Positions 43,820-52,308 of a stretch of DNA of 64,000 bases are shown one piece after another (the first letter of the stretch is position 1; each line of letters begins with the position of its first letter). Both the position numbers and the translations under genes were made by a program. The notes beneath the pieces were generated by a model. It did not search any database, was not told the DNA's origin, and worked only from the letters and a program-made list of their open reading frames with translations. Location: contig CAWKCG010000043.1 in assembly GCA_963847965.1 (NCBI GenBank), forward strand, positions 279,379-343,378, read 5' to 3'. This stretch comes from Palsa-504 sp963847965 (lineage in GTDB: Bacteria; Actinomycetota; Actinomycetes; Streptosporangiales; Streptosporangiaceae).

Positions 43820-44603
43820 ACCGACTGATTCCGGGAACGTGCCCGGGAGGCGGGAGACCCGCATCGTCTCGCCTCCCGGGCAGTCCTCTGCGCCACGGCA
43901 ATAATCGGGACTCGACCTCACGCACGGCTTCCAGCACGATGTCGACGACCGTGGACGGTGCCGTGACCATCGGCATGTGGTCAGCGGGAGCTATTCGCAC
44001 GCGCGCCTTCATCCGCTCCGCCATGAAGCGCTGGGCCTGGGCGGGGATCATGCGGTCCTCTACCGCCACGAGGAACCAGCTTGGCCGATCCTTCCAGGCC
44101 GGACGCGGTACAGGGGCGCCGATGCAAGCCGCCGCGAGCGGCCGCTGGGTCGCGGCCAGCAGCGCCTGCTCCAGCGTCGAGGCGTTCTGGGCGAAAGCCC
44201 TGCCGAACGCCTCCTCGGGAAGCCAGATCAGCCCGTGCCGATCGGGACCGAGGACGGGTGCCTGCGGATGCGGTTCTGCTCGATAGAAGAAGAAGACGTC
44301 ACCCGCCGTCTCGCCCTCGTCGGGGGCAAGTGCGGCGACGTACACCAGCGACGCCACCTTCTCATCGCTCGTCGACGCGATAACCGCGCCGGCGTAGGCG
44401 TTTCCGGCCACCACGACCGGACCCTCGACGCGCTCCAGCGTCTGATCCAGCGCCGCCACGTCGTCCGCCAGAGAGGTAAGCGGCAGTGGCGCGGCGACCG
44501 CCTTCACCCCCTCGGACCGCAGAGCAGCGATCACCTTGTTCCAGCTCGATCCGTCAGCCCAGGCGCCGTGCGCCAGCACCACGACTACTTCGGATCCGGG
44601 CAT
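43677..44603 (-). CDS. Alpha/beta hydrolase with run-on C-terminus
   Basis: ATG 44603 gives EVVVVLAHGAWADGSSWNKV, the oxyanion-hole HGAW motif, then VVVAGNAYAGAVIAST at the nucleophile elbow, SLVYVAALAPDEGE, WFLVAVEDRMIPAQAQRFMA and APADHMPMVTAPSTVVDIVL with the catalytic His. The nucleophile position reads GNAYAG instead of GxSxG, so the usual Ser is Ala. The fold ends near 43915 (EAVREVES); beyond that the frame runs through the terminator and 143 bp antisense to the lactonase gene, so the native stop appears lost. TGACGGTGTG lies 91 bp upstream. Confidence 0.8.
   Translation of the reverse strand: MPGSEVVVVLAHGAWADGSSWNKVIAALRSEGVKAVAAPLPLTSLADDVAALDQTLERVEGPVVVAGNAYAGAVIASTSDEKVASLVYVAALAPDEGETAGDVFFFYRAEPHPQAPVLGPDRHGLIWLPEEAFGRAFAQNASTLEQALLAATQRPLAAACIGAPVPRPAWKDRPSWFLVAVEDRMIPAQAQRFMAERMKARVRIAPADHMPMVTAPSTVVDIVLEAVREVESRLLPWRRGLPGRRDDAGLPPPGHVPGISRFSWRRGRRSPRRLGPWSPGSATRRALPGSRRSATGRWPRCTGISGRR
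43841..43881. terminator. Hairpin terminator between convergent genes
   Basis: Arms GCCCGGGAGGCG (43841-43852) and CGCCTCCCGGGC (43870-43881) are perfectly complementary, and GAGAC/GTCTC extend the stem inward. No long T tract. It lies 21 bp beyond the lactonase stop. Confidence 0.65.
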
Positions 44604-44693
44604 CCCCGCGCTCCTTCGTCGAGACTCCGGCTCATGTAAGCGGCGCTGACCGTGGCGGACTCATCGGCCAGCCTGGCTGCCATGCCCCCGCCC

Positions 44694-44703
44694 CACACCG
44701 TCA
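44694..44703 (-). promoter_or_regulatory. TGACGATGTG-like element (one mismatch)
   Basis: TGACGGTGTG on the minus strand in AGCTGATCTGACGGTGTGG, 91 bp before the alpha/beta hydrolase start. Upstream flank AGCTGATC is shared with the element at 52309. Confidence 0.5.
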
Positions 44704-44740
44704 GATCAGCTACCACCACATGGGCCAGTGCTTGCTTGCG

Positions 44741-44899
44741 TCAGTTCCGGTGGGCCTCGAGGAGGGCGCCTCCCACCAGTTCCCGTTCCACCACCGCCAC
44801 GCTGAGCCCCGCCGCCCGGGCCCGGTCGACGACGGTGTACGCGACCGGCTCGGCACCGATGATGATCACGTCGTACACGTTGTCCGCAGATCCGCTCAT
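44741..44899 (-). pseudogene. N-terminal remnant of a flavin disulfide oxidoreductase
   Basis: About 52 residues from ATG 44899: NVYDVIIIGAEPVAYTVVDR, ARAAGLSVAVVERELVGG. This is the FAD-binding start of a dihydrolipoamide dehydrogenase-like protein, with GxGxxG degraded to GAEPVA, and it stops before the redox CxxxxC motif. A dead fragment. Confidence 0.7.
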
Positions 44900-44929
44900 G
44901 GGCCGAGGATCGACCCGGCCTGACGGCGA

Positions 44930-44939
44930 CACATCGTCA
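44930..44939 (-). promoter_or_regulatory. TGACGATGTG element (exact)
   Basis: Minus strand, context CGCCTTGACGATGTGTCGCC, 31 bp before the ATG of the oxidoreductase remnant. The promoter element outlived its gene. Confidence 0.55.
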
Positions 44940-45034
44940 AGGCGGACAACTGAACCGGGGCGGGTCTTCAGTGGCCAGGAGGACGGCTGCTCTCAAATGA
45001 TGTGGACGGCTAGCACCGCGGCGACGCTGAGACC

Positions 45035-45283
45035 ATGTCAGGCGCCAGCCGCCGATTCATGGCACTGCCGGTTAACAAGCACTGGCGCTCCCTGGCCGCC
45101 TGCCGGTCGGCCGACCCCGATCTCTTCTTCCCGATCTCGCCGTCGGGCCAGTCCACGGCCCAGGTAGCACAGGCGAAGGCTATCTGTGCGGGCTGCCAGG
45201 TCCGGCCTGAATGCCTGGCGTTCGCGTTGCGGACGCACCAGGTTCACGGAGTATGGGCCGGCCTGAGCGAACAAGAGCGTTAG
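45035..45283 (+). CDS. WhiB-family Fe-S transcriptional regulator
   Basis: 82 residues from ATG 45035 (ATG 45059 possible). The four Fe-S cysteines are in AACRSADPDLFFP, AICAGCQVRPECLAFA with the standard CxxCxxxxxC spacing, followed by HQVHGVWAGLSEQER, the WhiB signature loop (G-V-W-A-G). Binds a 4Fe-4S cluster and usually acts with the primary sigma factor in redox or nitric-oxide responses. GATGTGGACGGC just upstream resembles part of the island element, though only weakly. Confidence 0.93.
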   Translation: MSGASRRFMALPVNKHWRSLAACRSADPDLFFPISPSGQSTAQVAQAKAICAGCQVRPECLAFALRTHQVHGVWAGLSEQER

Positions 45284-45478
45284 CCACCATGGTCAGCCAC
45301 CCTGGCGGGGATGGAGCGGTTAGGCCGCCGACGTCGACACAGGTCACACCCCGATCTGCGAGATGACCATGAGCACGGCCGAGCAGATGCGCCAGCGGAC
45401 CACGTCCCCGGTCCGCGTGGGTAGACGACCGGCAACCTCGCTAATTCGCACGGGCAGGCGCGCCCGGGACGATGAGGG

Positions 45479-48337
45479 TTATAAGCCGTCCGCCTCCTGC
45501 TGGATGACGATGCGAGTGAGTTCGACGCGTGAGGCGATGCTGAGTTTGCGGAAGGTCTGACGGAGATGGTGGGCGACGGTGTGGGTGCTGATGTACATGC
45601 GGGCGGCGACCTGGTTGTTGTTCAGTCCCTGGGCGACGAGGCAAGCGACGGCTTGCTCGGTGTCGGTCAGGCTGTCCCACCCGGTGACGGGTCGGGCGGC
45701 GGGCGTGGCCCAGTGCCGTCGGCGGATGCCGAGCTGGCGCAGCCGCCGCCGGATGCGGGCCTGGTCGCGGGCGGCACCGACCTGGTGATATCCGCCAAGT
45801 GCTTCCTTCCAATGCTGGATCGCGCGCTCCCGGTCGCCGTGCCCGTCGTGCAGGACACCGAGGTCTTCCGCGGCGGAAGCCCTGGCCCACGGGTCGGAGT
45901 GCTGCGTGGTGGCCTGGGCCAGACCGGCCGGGTCACTGCGGACTAGGCCCCGGCTGTGGGCTGCCGCCGCAGCCAGGGCCGGGAACTCGGGGTGGGAGTC
46001 CGCGAGGGCGCGGGCAGCGCGGGCGGCGCGGGCGGCTAGATCGCTGTCGTTCGCGGCCAGTGCTGCGCGAGCCAGCCAGGCCGGCAGAGCGGGGTCGCCG
46101 AGCAGGAGTCCGGGCCTGGCGTCGAGGTCAGTGCAGAGCTGGCGTAGGTAGCCGAGAGCGGCCGCTGGCCCGTCGCGCGCCTCGGTGATCTGCGCCTCGG
46201 CCACAGTGGTTTCGGGGCGCGCATACATGTCAGCGAACTGCGGGCTGGTCGTGGGTCGGCAGGCGAGGTGCTGGGCCGCAGCCGCGAGGTCTCCGCAGCG
46301 TAGTTCGATTGCGGCCAGCACGCTGCGTGCGGTCGCGGCGTAGCCGTGCGCGCCGAGGGCCTGGGCGGTGGACAGCGCCGCCTGGGCATCGGCGGCGGCG
46401 GCTGCTGTACAGCCGGCGGCCAGGTGGATGCGGGCGCGCAGGATGGACAGCGCCGCATGGGCCGGGATGTTCCGCAGCGCCGGTTGGTCCGCAGCGCGGA
46501 GGATATCCTCCGCCTCGCCGAGCTCTCGCAAGTCGATCAGGGCGGCGGCGAGCCCGAGCAGCGGCTGGACGTTGCGGGCATCCGCAGAGATCCCGGTGCC
46601 GTACCGCGCCGCGTTGCGCAGCAGGTCGAGCCCGGCGCTGATCTGGCCGCCATCCCAGCTGATGACAGCGCGGGTGAGCAGGGCCGCTGTCGTGGCGTGG
46701 CTGTCGTGGGATCGGGGGGCGGCCAGGATGGCGTCAGCTACCGGGCCTGCGAGTTCGTCGTGCAGCCCGGCCAGGGCCTGCAGGTAGGCGGTCAGTGCCC
46801 GATCTCGCAGGTCGCCGGGCAGCTGCGGCCGGGCCAGGATCCGCTGAGCCTGCTCGGCAGCATCCCGGAGCTGGCCGCCTGCGCTCAGGACCGAAGACAG
46901 GGCGCACCGCAGCCGGTCCTCGGCCGACGACGGCAGAGGCTTGCCCAGCATGTCCCGGGCGATCCGGACGGCCTGGTCCAGTCGGCCGGCCGCGGCGAGG
47001 GCCTCGGCGGCGGCCACGGCACGGGACAGTGCGGCCGGATCAGCCGGCGAGGTCAGCTCTAGCGCGCGGTGCGCCAGGCCTGCCGCGGTCTGCGGCGCCG
47101 AGCGCAACGTCTGCGCCGCCGCCTGGTCCAGTCCGGCCAGCGACGCGTGATCACCCGGATGCGCGCCTTTGAGCAGATGGCTGGCGGCCCGCGCCGCCGA
47201 TTCGCCGCGGATGAGCAGAATCTCGCCGTACTGGCGGTGCAAGGCGTTGCGCGCCGGCGGCGGGATCATCTCGCCGACCGCACGGCGCAGCAACTGGTGG
47301 CGGAATGTGAACGCGTGTTCGGCCGCGGTCACAATCGCCGCGTCCATCGCCTCCTCGACCGCGGGCAGCAGCATCGCCGGGGTCTCGCCGAGCATCTCGG
47401 CCGCGTCTTCCAGCCGGAACGCCGGGCCTAGTACTGCTGCCGTCACCAGCAGTTGCCGTGTCTGCTTGCTTAGGCCATCGAGCCGCCGCTGCGCGAGGCG
47501 GTGCATCCGCTGCGGCAGCCTTGCCGAGGCCAGCACGGCGAGCCCGCCGCTGACCTGCACGGCGTGATCGTCGCGCAAGCCACCGATAAGCTCGGCCACG
47601 AGCAAGGGATTGCCGGCGGCACCGCGGGCCAGGTCGGCCAGGGCCCGGTTCGGCGGTGCGCCGAACGCGTCGGTGAGCATGGCTGCCACCGCCTCCTGGT
47701 CCAGCGGGGCCAAGGTGAGCCGGGCGGCGCCGTCCTTCTCCAACTGGCCGAACAGATAGCCCGCAGCCCGTTGGGGTGCGGAAGACCGGGCGAGAAGCCA
47801 CGCGACCGGGTGCCGATTTAGGTCCCGCGGCAACGCCCGCAGCACGGCCAGCGTGGCCGGGCTGGCCCAGTGCAGGTCATCGAGGCATACCAGGATCGGG
47901 GCGGCCGCGGCCCGTTGTTCGAAGTACGCTCGCATCCGCGTAATCCACCACGCGGTCGCATCCGGCTGATCGAGACTGGGATCATCGGCGTGGAGCCCGG
48001 CGAACGGCTCACGCAGGCCCGCGCGCAGGGCGAAGAACGGGATAGCCTCGCCCAGCTGGTCCGCTGCTCCCGCGGCCAGGGAAAAGCCCAGTTCTGCTGC
48101 CTCGTCGGTGGCGTCGCGAAGCAGGAAGGACTTGCCGATGCCCGCTTCGCCGTCCACCAGTACTACCCCGCCAACCTGCTCCTGAGCGCGCCGCAGCAGG
48201 TCACGGATCATCTTCCGTTCCGCCTCACGCCCGCGTACAACCTCCCGGCCGGCAGCGCGCTCCGGCGCCGTCTTCCTCCCGCGGGCTCCCGGGGAGGAGT
48301 CACCGATCATCGCGGTCATGTGAATCGTTGCCGACAT
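45479..48337 (-). CDS. LAL-type AAA ATPase LuxR regulator
   Basis: 952 residues from ATG 48337. Walker A VVLVDGEAGIGKSFLLRDAT (about 60-75), Walker B PILVCLDDLHWASPATL (about 150), ATPase sensor region to about 400, a long Ala-rich TPR-like region, and a C-terminal GerE helix-turn-helix: LTDTEQAVACLVAQGLNNNQ, VAARMYISTHTVAHHLRQTF. Large ATP-binding LuxR regulators activate antibiotic, sugar or stress operons in actinobacteria. The 195-bp stretch to the WhiB gene contains no gene. A plus-strand fragment of a similar protein lies at 49588. Confidence 0.93.
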   Translation of the reverse strand: MSATIHMTAMIGDSSPGARGRKTAPERAAGREVVRGREAERKMIRDLLRRAQEQVGGVVLVDGEAGIGKSFLLRDATDEAAELGFSLAAGAADQLGEAIPFFALRAGLREPFAGLHADDPSLDQPDATAWWITRMRAYFEQRAAAAPILVCLDDLHWASPATLAVLRALPRDLNRHPVAWLLARSSAPQRAAGYLFGQLEKDGAARLTLAPLDQEAVAAMLTDAFGAPPNRALADLARGAAGNPLLVAELIGGLRDDHAVQVSGGLAVLASARLPQRMHRLAQRRLDGLSKQTRQLLVTAAVLGPAFRLEDAAEMLGETPAMLLPAVEEAMDAAIVTAAEHAFTFRHQLLRRAVGEMIPPPARNALHRQYGEILLIRGESAARAASHLLKGAHPGDHASLAGLDQAAAQTLRSAPQTAAGLAHRALELTSPADPAALSRAVAAAEALAAAGRLDQAVRIARDMLGKPLPSSAEDRLRCALSSVLSAGGQLRDAAEQAQRILARPQLPGDLRDRALTAYLQALAGLHDELAGPVADAILAAPRSHDSHATTAALLTRAVISWDGGQISAGLDLLRNAARYGTGISADARNVQPLLGLAAALIDLRELGEAEDILRAADQPALRNIPAHAALSILRARIHLAAGCTAAAAADAQAALSTAQALGAHGYAATARSVLAAIELRCGDLAAAAQHLACRPTTSPQFADMYARPETTVAEAQITEARDGPAAALGYLRQLCTDLDARPGLLLGDPALPAWLARAALAANDSDLAARAARAARALADSHPEFPALAAAAAHSRGLVRSDPAGLAQATTQHSDPWARASAAEDLGVLHDGHGDRERAIQHWKEALGGYHQVGAARDQARIRRRLRQLGIRRRHWATPAARPVTGWDSLTDTEQAVACLVAQGLNNNQVAARMYISTHTVAHHLRQTFRKLSIASRVELTRIVIQQEADGL

Positions 48338-48735
48338 AATCGCCGGCCGCGCATGCGCCGACGCAGCGGCTCGGCGTACAGCAGCCGTGCAGGCGGAGGG
48401 TCTGGCACGAGGAACCGGCCGATGGCTCCGGGAGCGAGCGGTCCCTGCTGACAGGCTAGGCCCATTGCTGCCTTCCTTCCGGTATGCCCGCCGCTATCCA
48501 CGCACCGAGTCTCGTGCTTAGCCGGATGAGGCCGCCTCCCACGATCCGTAGGATTTACCGCGAGCGGAATCCGAAGGCGGCAGCACACCACGTCGCGCCG
48601 GAGATGTGACTGCACAGGGCGGCCAGGACACCGACGACGTACAGCTGAGCGTGTAACACCCGAATCCTCCGGACCGTATGACGACAGCTCATCCCGTCAG
48701 CGTGATGCTCCTAGGCGAACAGGATGATCATCGTG
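48338..48735. other. Region with repeats but no gene
   Basis: About 400 bp upstream of the LAL regulator. It holds the 47-bp repeat copy B (48508-48554) and, on the minus strand near 48658-48678, another ACGGTCCGGAGGATTCG word related to it. Frames here show no protein family. Confidence 0.5.
48508..48554. repeat. 47-bp intergenic repeat, copy B
   Basis: Partner of 41830-41876 (40 of 47 identical by eye). Lies 171 bp upstream of the LAL regulator start. The core ACGATCCG-AGGAT recurs in variant form at 49097 and 52773. Confidence 0.7.
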
Positions 48736-48981
48736 TCAGTGCGATGTCAGACGACGGACTTCGAGAAGCTCAAGCCCGAGGGCCCCGATCTCTGCGAGCA
48801 CGCCTTGCAGTGCCGCCTGGTCTGGCAGCGCTCCCGTCAGGACAGTGTCCTCTCCGCGGATCTGAGCCTGGAGGGCGGGGAATGCGGACCGCAGCGTCTC
48901 GCCCAGGTGGCCACGTACGCTGATCTCGTACTGCGGTGGCTGCGGACGGCTGTGTGCGCTGGTCACGCTATCGCTAGTCAT
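48736..48981 (-). CDS. Small ACT/ferredoxin-fold-like hypothetical protein
   Basis: 81 residues from ATG 48981. YEISVRGHLGETLRSAFPAL, EDTVLTGALPDQAALQGVLA, EIGALGLELLEVRR. The beta-alpha-beta pattern ending in LELLEVRR matches a family of short actinobacterial proteins I have seen annotated as hypothetical; probably a small alpha/beta sandwich. No catalytic residues. Stands alone. Confidence 0.65.
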   Translation of the reverse strand: MTSDSVTSAHSRPQPPQYEISVRGHLGETLRSAFPALQAQIRGEDTVLTGALPDQAALQGVLAEIGALGLELLEVRRLTSH

Positions 48982-49179
48982 GAGACCGGCCAGAAACCGA
49001 CGGTTGTCCCGTGACCACGGCCCTCATGGTTAAGCTCCTCCAACTACGGCGAACTCCCGTTATGAGCCTGGCCGTTTTCGGGGTGAGTGTCCAACCTACG
49101 ATCCGGATGATTCCTGACTACGCAGCACCCGTGTGGGGAACCTCGGTGGCGAGTCGCTGGCTGCCGCCCCCGGAGACCT

Positions 49180-49822
49180 GAGCGCCGCCCATGTGGCCGC
49201 GGCAGCCCGGGCCGAGCCTGCGTCAGCGCTGGGGCACGGACGGTACGAGCAGGCCCGGAGCGCGGGCGCCGTTCCCTCGTAGTCGGCGAACCATGGCTGG
49301 CTCGGGTAATTCAGCTACGCTTCCGCGTGCTCAGCCAGACCGTCGTCCCACCATGGGCCGCGCAGATGGGCAGCCTCGAAGACGACCCGGTCGGCCATGC
49401 CCGGCACACGACCGCCCGATCGAGGCCATCGCTGCCGAGATCATCCACGCCACACCTGAGCAGGACGAAGGCGACGGCTGGCTCGGCGGCGTCCGCGAGT
49501 ACATCCCCGACGCCGACGGTATCCAGTAGTCGCTGCCTCTGAGCCCATCGCCGCATCCCCGCGATCCGGCGGGCCGGTCCTCCTGCTCGGCGACCCGCGC
49601 TGGCGGCCTGGCTGGCTCGCACCGCACTTGCCGCGGGCGGTGGCGCACTGGCTGCCCGCGCCGCCCGGATCCTGACCGACGAAAACCCCGGTTTCCCGGC
49701 CCTGTGCGCGGCGGGGCGCACAGCCGCGGCCTGGTCGGCGCCCGCATCGTTATCGAGCAGGCGGCGGACGGCGCGACTACTAAAGCTGACGATGCGGGCG
49801 GCCCGAGCCGCGGCGACGCGTT
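49180..49822 (+). pseudogene. Scattered remnants of a LAL-type regulator
   Basis: Two plus-strand pieces look like the helical part of a LAL regulator: AAHVAAAARAEPASALGHGR then stop (to 49282), and GDP / ALAAWLARTALAAGGGALAA, RAARILTDENPGFPALCAAG (49588-49740), which parallels LLLGDPALPAWLARAALAAN of the gene at 45479 with a one-base shift after GDP. Between them 49330-49530 holds an unplaced frame (EIIHATPEQDEGDGWLGGVR). A decayed gene. Confidence 0.5.
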
Positions 49823-49917
49823 GACCGCAATTGCCCGCTCGAGGGGCTATGGAATCTCATGACAGCAGTGGTGCTTGCCGCCGTACACCGTAACCGGACC
49901 GGGACCGCCGGCCGATC

Positions 49918-49927
49918 TGACGATGTG
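49918..49927 (+). promoter_or_regulatory. TGACGATGTG element (exact)
   Basis: Plus strand, context CCGATCTGACGATGTGCGAC, 70 bp before the SDR start at 49997. Flank GATCTGACGATGTGC matches the one at 52309. Confidence 0.6.
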
Positions 49928-49996
49928 CGACCGGGCCACGGCGGCCAGGCTGACCGCGAACATGCAGCAGGCCACCCGGCGGAAAGGAACGTCCGA

Positions 49997-50854
49997 ATGA
50001 GTATGAACTGGCTTGAGGGTATGACCAGCGACATGATGGCGCAGCCCGGCGACATGACGGCGCGGCCCGATCGGCCGGTGAGCATGCCCGTGTTCGCGGG
50101 GCAAAAACTTGTAGTTGCCGGCGGCAGCAGCGGGATGGGGCGGCAGACCGCTGCCGACGTCGTGGCGGCGGGCGGCAGCGCAGTCATCATCGGCGAGGAC
50201 GCCGGCAAGGTCGACGACACCGTCCAGTCCCTCGCCAAGGACGGCACCGCGTACGGCATCACCGCCGACCTGACCGACCGGACGCAGGTGGACCGGGTCT
50301 GCCGCCAGCTCGCCGCCGAGCACGGCGACGCCACCCTGCTGGTCAACGCGGCCGGGGTCTTCATCCCCATGCCGTTCCTTGACCATGACGGCGCCGCCTA
50401 CGATTCGTACTTCGAACTGAACCGCGCCATCTTCTTCCTCACCCAGACCGTAGTCCGCGGCATGGTCCAGGGCGGGCGCGGCGGGTCGATCGTGACCATC
50501 GGGAGCATGTGGGCACACCAGGCCATCGGGGCCACGCCGTCGGCCGGCTACTCGGCTGCCAAGGGGGCACTGCACGCGCTGACCCATAACCTGGCCCTGG
50601 AACTGGCGCCGTACCAGATCCGGGTGAACGCGGTAGCCCCGGCCGTCGTCGCTACCCCGATTTATGAGAAGTTCGTGCCCAAGGACAAGCTCGACGAGAC
50701 CCTGCATAGCTTCGACGCGTTCCACCCGCTCGGCCGGACGGGTACTGCTCGAGACCTGGCCAACGCCATCACCTTCCTGCTGTCGCCGGCTACCAGCTGG
50801 GTGACTGGTGCGATCTGGGACGTGGACGGCGGCGTCATGGCGGGACGCAACTGA
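49997..50854 (+). CDS. SDR oxidoreductase with Met-rich N-terminal extension
   Basis: 285 residues from ATG 49997 (GGAAAGGAA site). Residues 1-35 are an unusual Met-rich extension (MSMNWLEGMTSDMMAQPGDM). The SDR core follows: LVVAGGSSGMGRQTAADVVA (cofactor), LLVNAAGVF, catalytic Ser in IGSMWAHQ, YSAAKGALHALTHNLALELA (Tyr and Lys), and VTGAIWDVDGGVMAG at the end. A complete classical SDR of unknown substrate. Preceded by a TGACGATGTG element. Confidence 0.92.
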   Translation: MSMNWLEGMTSDMMAQPGDMTARPDRPVSMPVFAGQKLVVAGGSSGMGRQTAADVVAAGGSAVIIGEDAGKVDDTVQSLAKDGTAYGITADLTDRTQVDRVCRQLAAEHGDATLLVNAAGVFIPMPFLDHDGAAYDSYFELNRAIFFLTQTVVRGMVQGGRGGSIVTIGSMWAHQAIGATPSAGYSAAKGALHALTHNLALELAPYQIRVNAVAPAVVATPIYEKFVPKDKLDETLHSFDAFHPLGRTGTARDLANAITFLLSPATSWVTGAIWDVDGGVMAGRN

Positions 50855-50878
50855 CCACTTACCAGGCGAAGGACCGAG

Positions 50879-51164
50879 ATGACGGTGGCTTGGGACCAGG
50901 TGACCCACGATCACCTGGTGCGAGCGCTTGAGGAGTACTACCGGCTGGGGCCGGACGCGTTCTTCTCGGCGCATGGTTTCGCCCCGACGACGACGTACGA
51001 CCTGATCTGGGACGAACGCGGTTACCCTCCGAAGGCCATCCTCGGCACCGCCTACGAGCTCGCCACCGGCCAGCGGCTGGCCTCAGCTGATTTCGAGGGC
51101 GGGAAGTCCGGCGCGGTGAAGGTGCTCGGCAAGCTGGGGTTCACCGTGCAGCCGCGCCAGGCCG
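50879..51164 (+). CDS. Stand-alone ScoMcrA-head-like domain protein
   Basis: ATG 50879, 25 bp after the SDR, GAAGGA upstream. About 95 residues are real: VAWDQVTHDHLVRALEEYYR, LGPDAFFSAHGFAPTTTYDL, YPPKAILGTAYELATGQRLA, GGKSGAVKVLGKLGFTVQPR. The frame continues to 51475 but that part is antisense to another copy, so the native stop has been lost or the gene is fused. Resembles (from memory) the N-terminal head of ScoMcrA-like HNH endonucleases, without the nuclease. Intact counterpart of the frameshifted copy at 32106. The end coordinate is approximate. Confidence 0.6.
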
Positions 51165-51299
51165 GCCGGGCAAGGCTGACCGCCAGCGCCGCGCACATCA
51201 TCAGTATCTGGTCGGCGGCAGTCTCGACGAGCGTGGCGATCAGCTGGGCGTGGGGGGTGCCCGTCGGTCCGGCGCTGATCACGAGGGCACGGACCCGGC

Positions 51300-51420
51300 T
51301 GGTAGTGGCGCTTGTTCCAGATCAGCGCATGGCTGCGGCTCGGGCCGTAGCCATCCTGGGAGGAGAACTGCTCGGGTCCGAGCCCGTCGTAGGCCTGCAG
51401 CGCGGACACCAGGTCGTCAC
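51300..51420 (-). pseudogene. Third ScoMcrA-head-like fragment, opposite strand
   Basis: Minus strand: VSALQAYDGLGPEQFSSQDG, YGPSRSHALIWNKRHY, aligning with VRALEEYYRLGPDAFFSAHG and the following residues of the gene at 50879. Only the first half of the domain is present, facing the plus-strand copy. Confidence 0.6.
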
Positions 51421-51502
51421 GGGCTCACGCGATCCCACGCGGCCACGTCTGCACCTTCCCTCCCTGAGCCGCTGACCTTCCGTGAACCGCTGGCGGCGGT
51501 CA

Positions 51503-52195
51503 CTACCCGGCACCGGGGGCGTACTTGCCGATCAGCTGATCCGCGATCGCGTCCAGGTCCTTCCCGATGTAGTCGGGCTGCGGGCCGACGTCGAGCGGGG
51601 CGTTGCCCCGGCGCAGGATCAAGCCGGCCTGCCAGCCGGCTGACTGGGCGCCGATGGTATCCCAGACGTGGCAGGCGATCAGGCAGACGTCGCCCGGGTC
51701 GACCTCCAGGGCGGTCGCCACCGAGTGGTAGGCCTCGGGCGCCGGCTTGTGCCGCCGCACGGTCTCGTCGACGCTAAACCGGCGCTCGAACACGTCGATT
51801 ACGCCCGCATGCTCCAGCTGCCGTCCTGAGATCGCCAGCGTGTTGTCGGTAAGGGTGAACAGCCGGAACCCGTGACCGCGCAGCCGCCGCAGCGCAGCAG
51901 GGACCTCTGGATGTGGTGGCATGGCGGCGAACCGGTCGGTCAGCTCGGCAGCATCAGCATCAGTGACCGTGATGTCGCGCGTGGCAGCGAGCATGCGGAG
52001 CACCGCGGCGCCGATGTCGGTGAACGGAACGTACACGCCGGCGAGCGTGAGCGCCTCCGAGTAGGTAATCAGGTTCGCGAACCACAGCCGCAAGGCTGCC
52101 GGGTCACCGAGAATCCGGTCAAACGTGGGATGGAGCGTATCCAGGTCAAGGAGGGTCTCGTTCACGTCGAAGACAATGATTGGTTGCTCGGACAT
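51503..52195 (-). CDS. Type II haloacid dehalogenase (HAD superfamily)
   Basis: 230 residues from ATG 52195; the frame opens earlier (52282) but the conserved start is here. Motif I IIVFDVNETLLDLDTLHPTF (nucleophile Asp in DVNET), motif II in LFTLTDNTLA, motif III Lys in RRHKPAPEAYHSVA, motif IV CHVWDTIGAQSAGWQAGLI. Length and cap helix (FANLITYSEALTLAGVY) fit L-2-haloacid dehalogenases, which hydrolyse short 2-haloacids, though many members dephosphorylate. TGACGATGTG lies 114 bp upstream. Confidence 0.92.
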   Translation of the reverse strand: MSEQPIIVFDVNETLLDLDTLHPTFDRILGDPAALRLWFANLITYSEALTLAGVYVPFTDIGAAVLRMLAATRDITVTDADAAELTDRFAAMPPHPEVPAALRRLRGHGFRLFTLTDNTLAISGRQLEHAGVIDVFERRFSVDETVRRHKPAPEAYHSVATALEVDPGDVCLIACHVWDTIGAQSAGWQAGLILRRGNAPLDVGPQPDYIGKDLDAIADQLIGKYAPGAG

Positions 52196-52308
52196 GCCAG
52201 ACCTTTCTCTTCGTGGCCAGCTGGACGTCGAGGCGTGTCGGCCTGACTGCGCGGGACACGCCCTGATGTCTGCCCAACCCAAACAGGGTGGTCGCTACGA
52301 CTCGGCCG

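Noticed and set aside
44998..45004. Ninth copy of the island element before WhiB
   Set aside because: Only GATGTG plus some flank matches; too many mismatches in TGAC to count.
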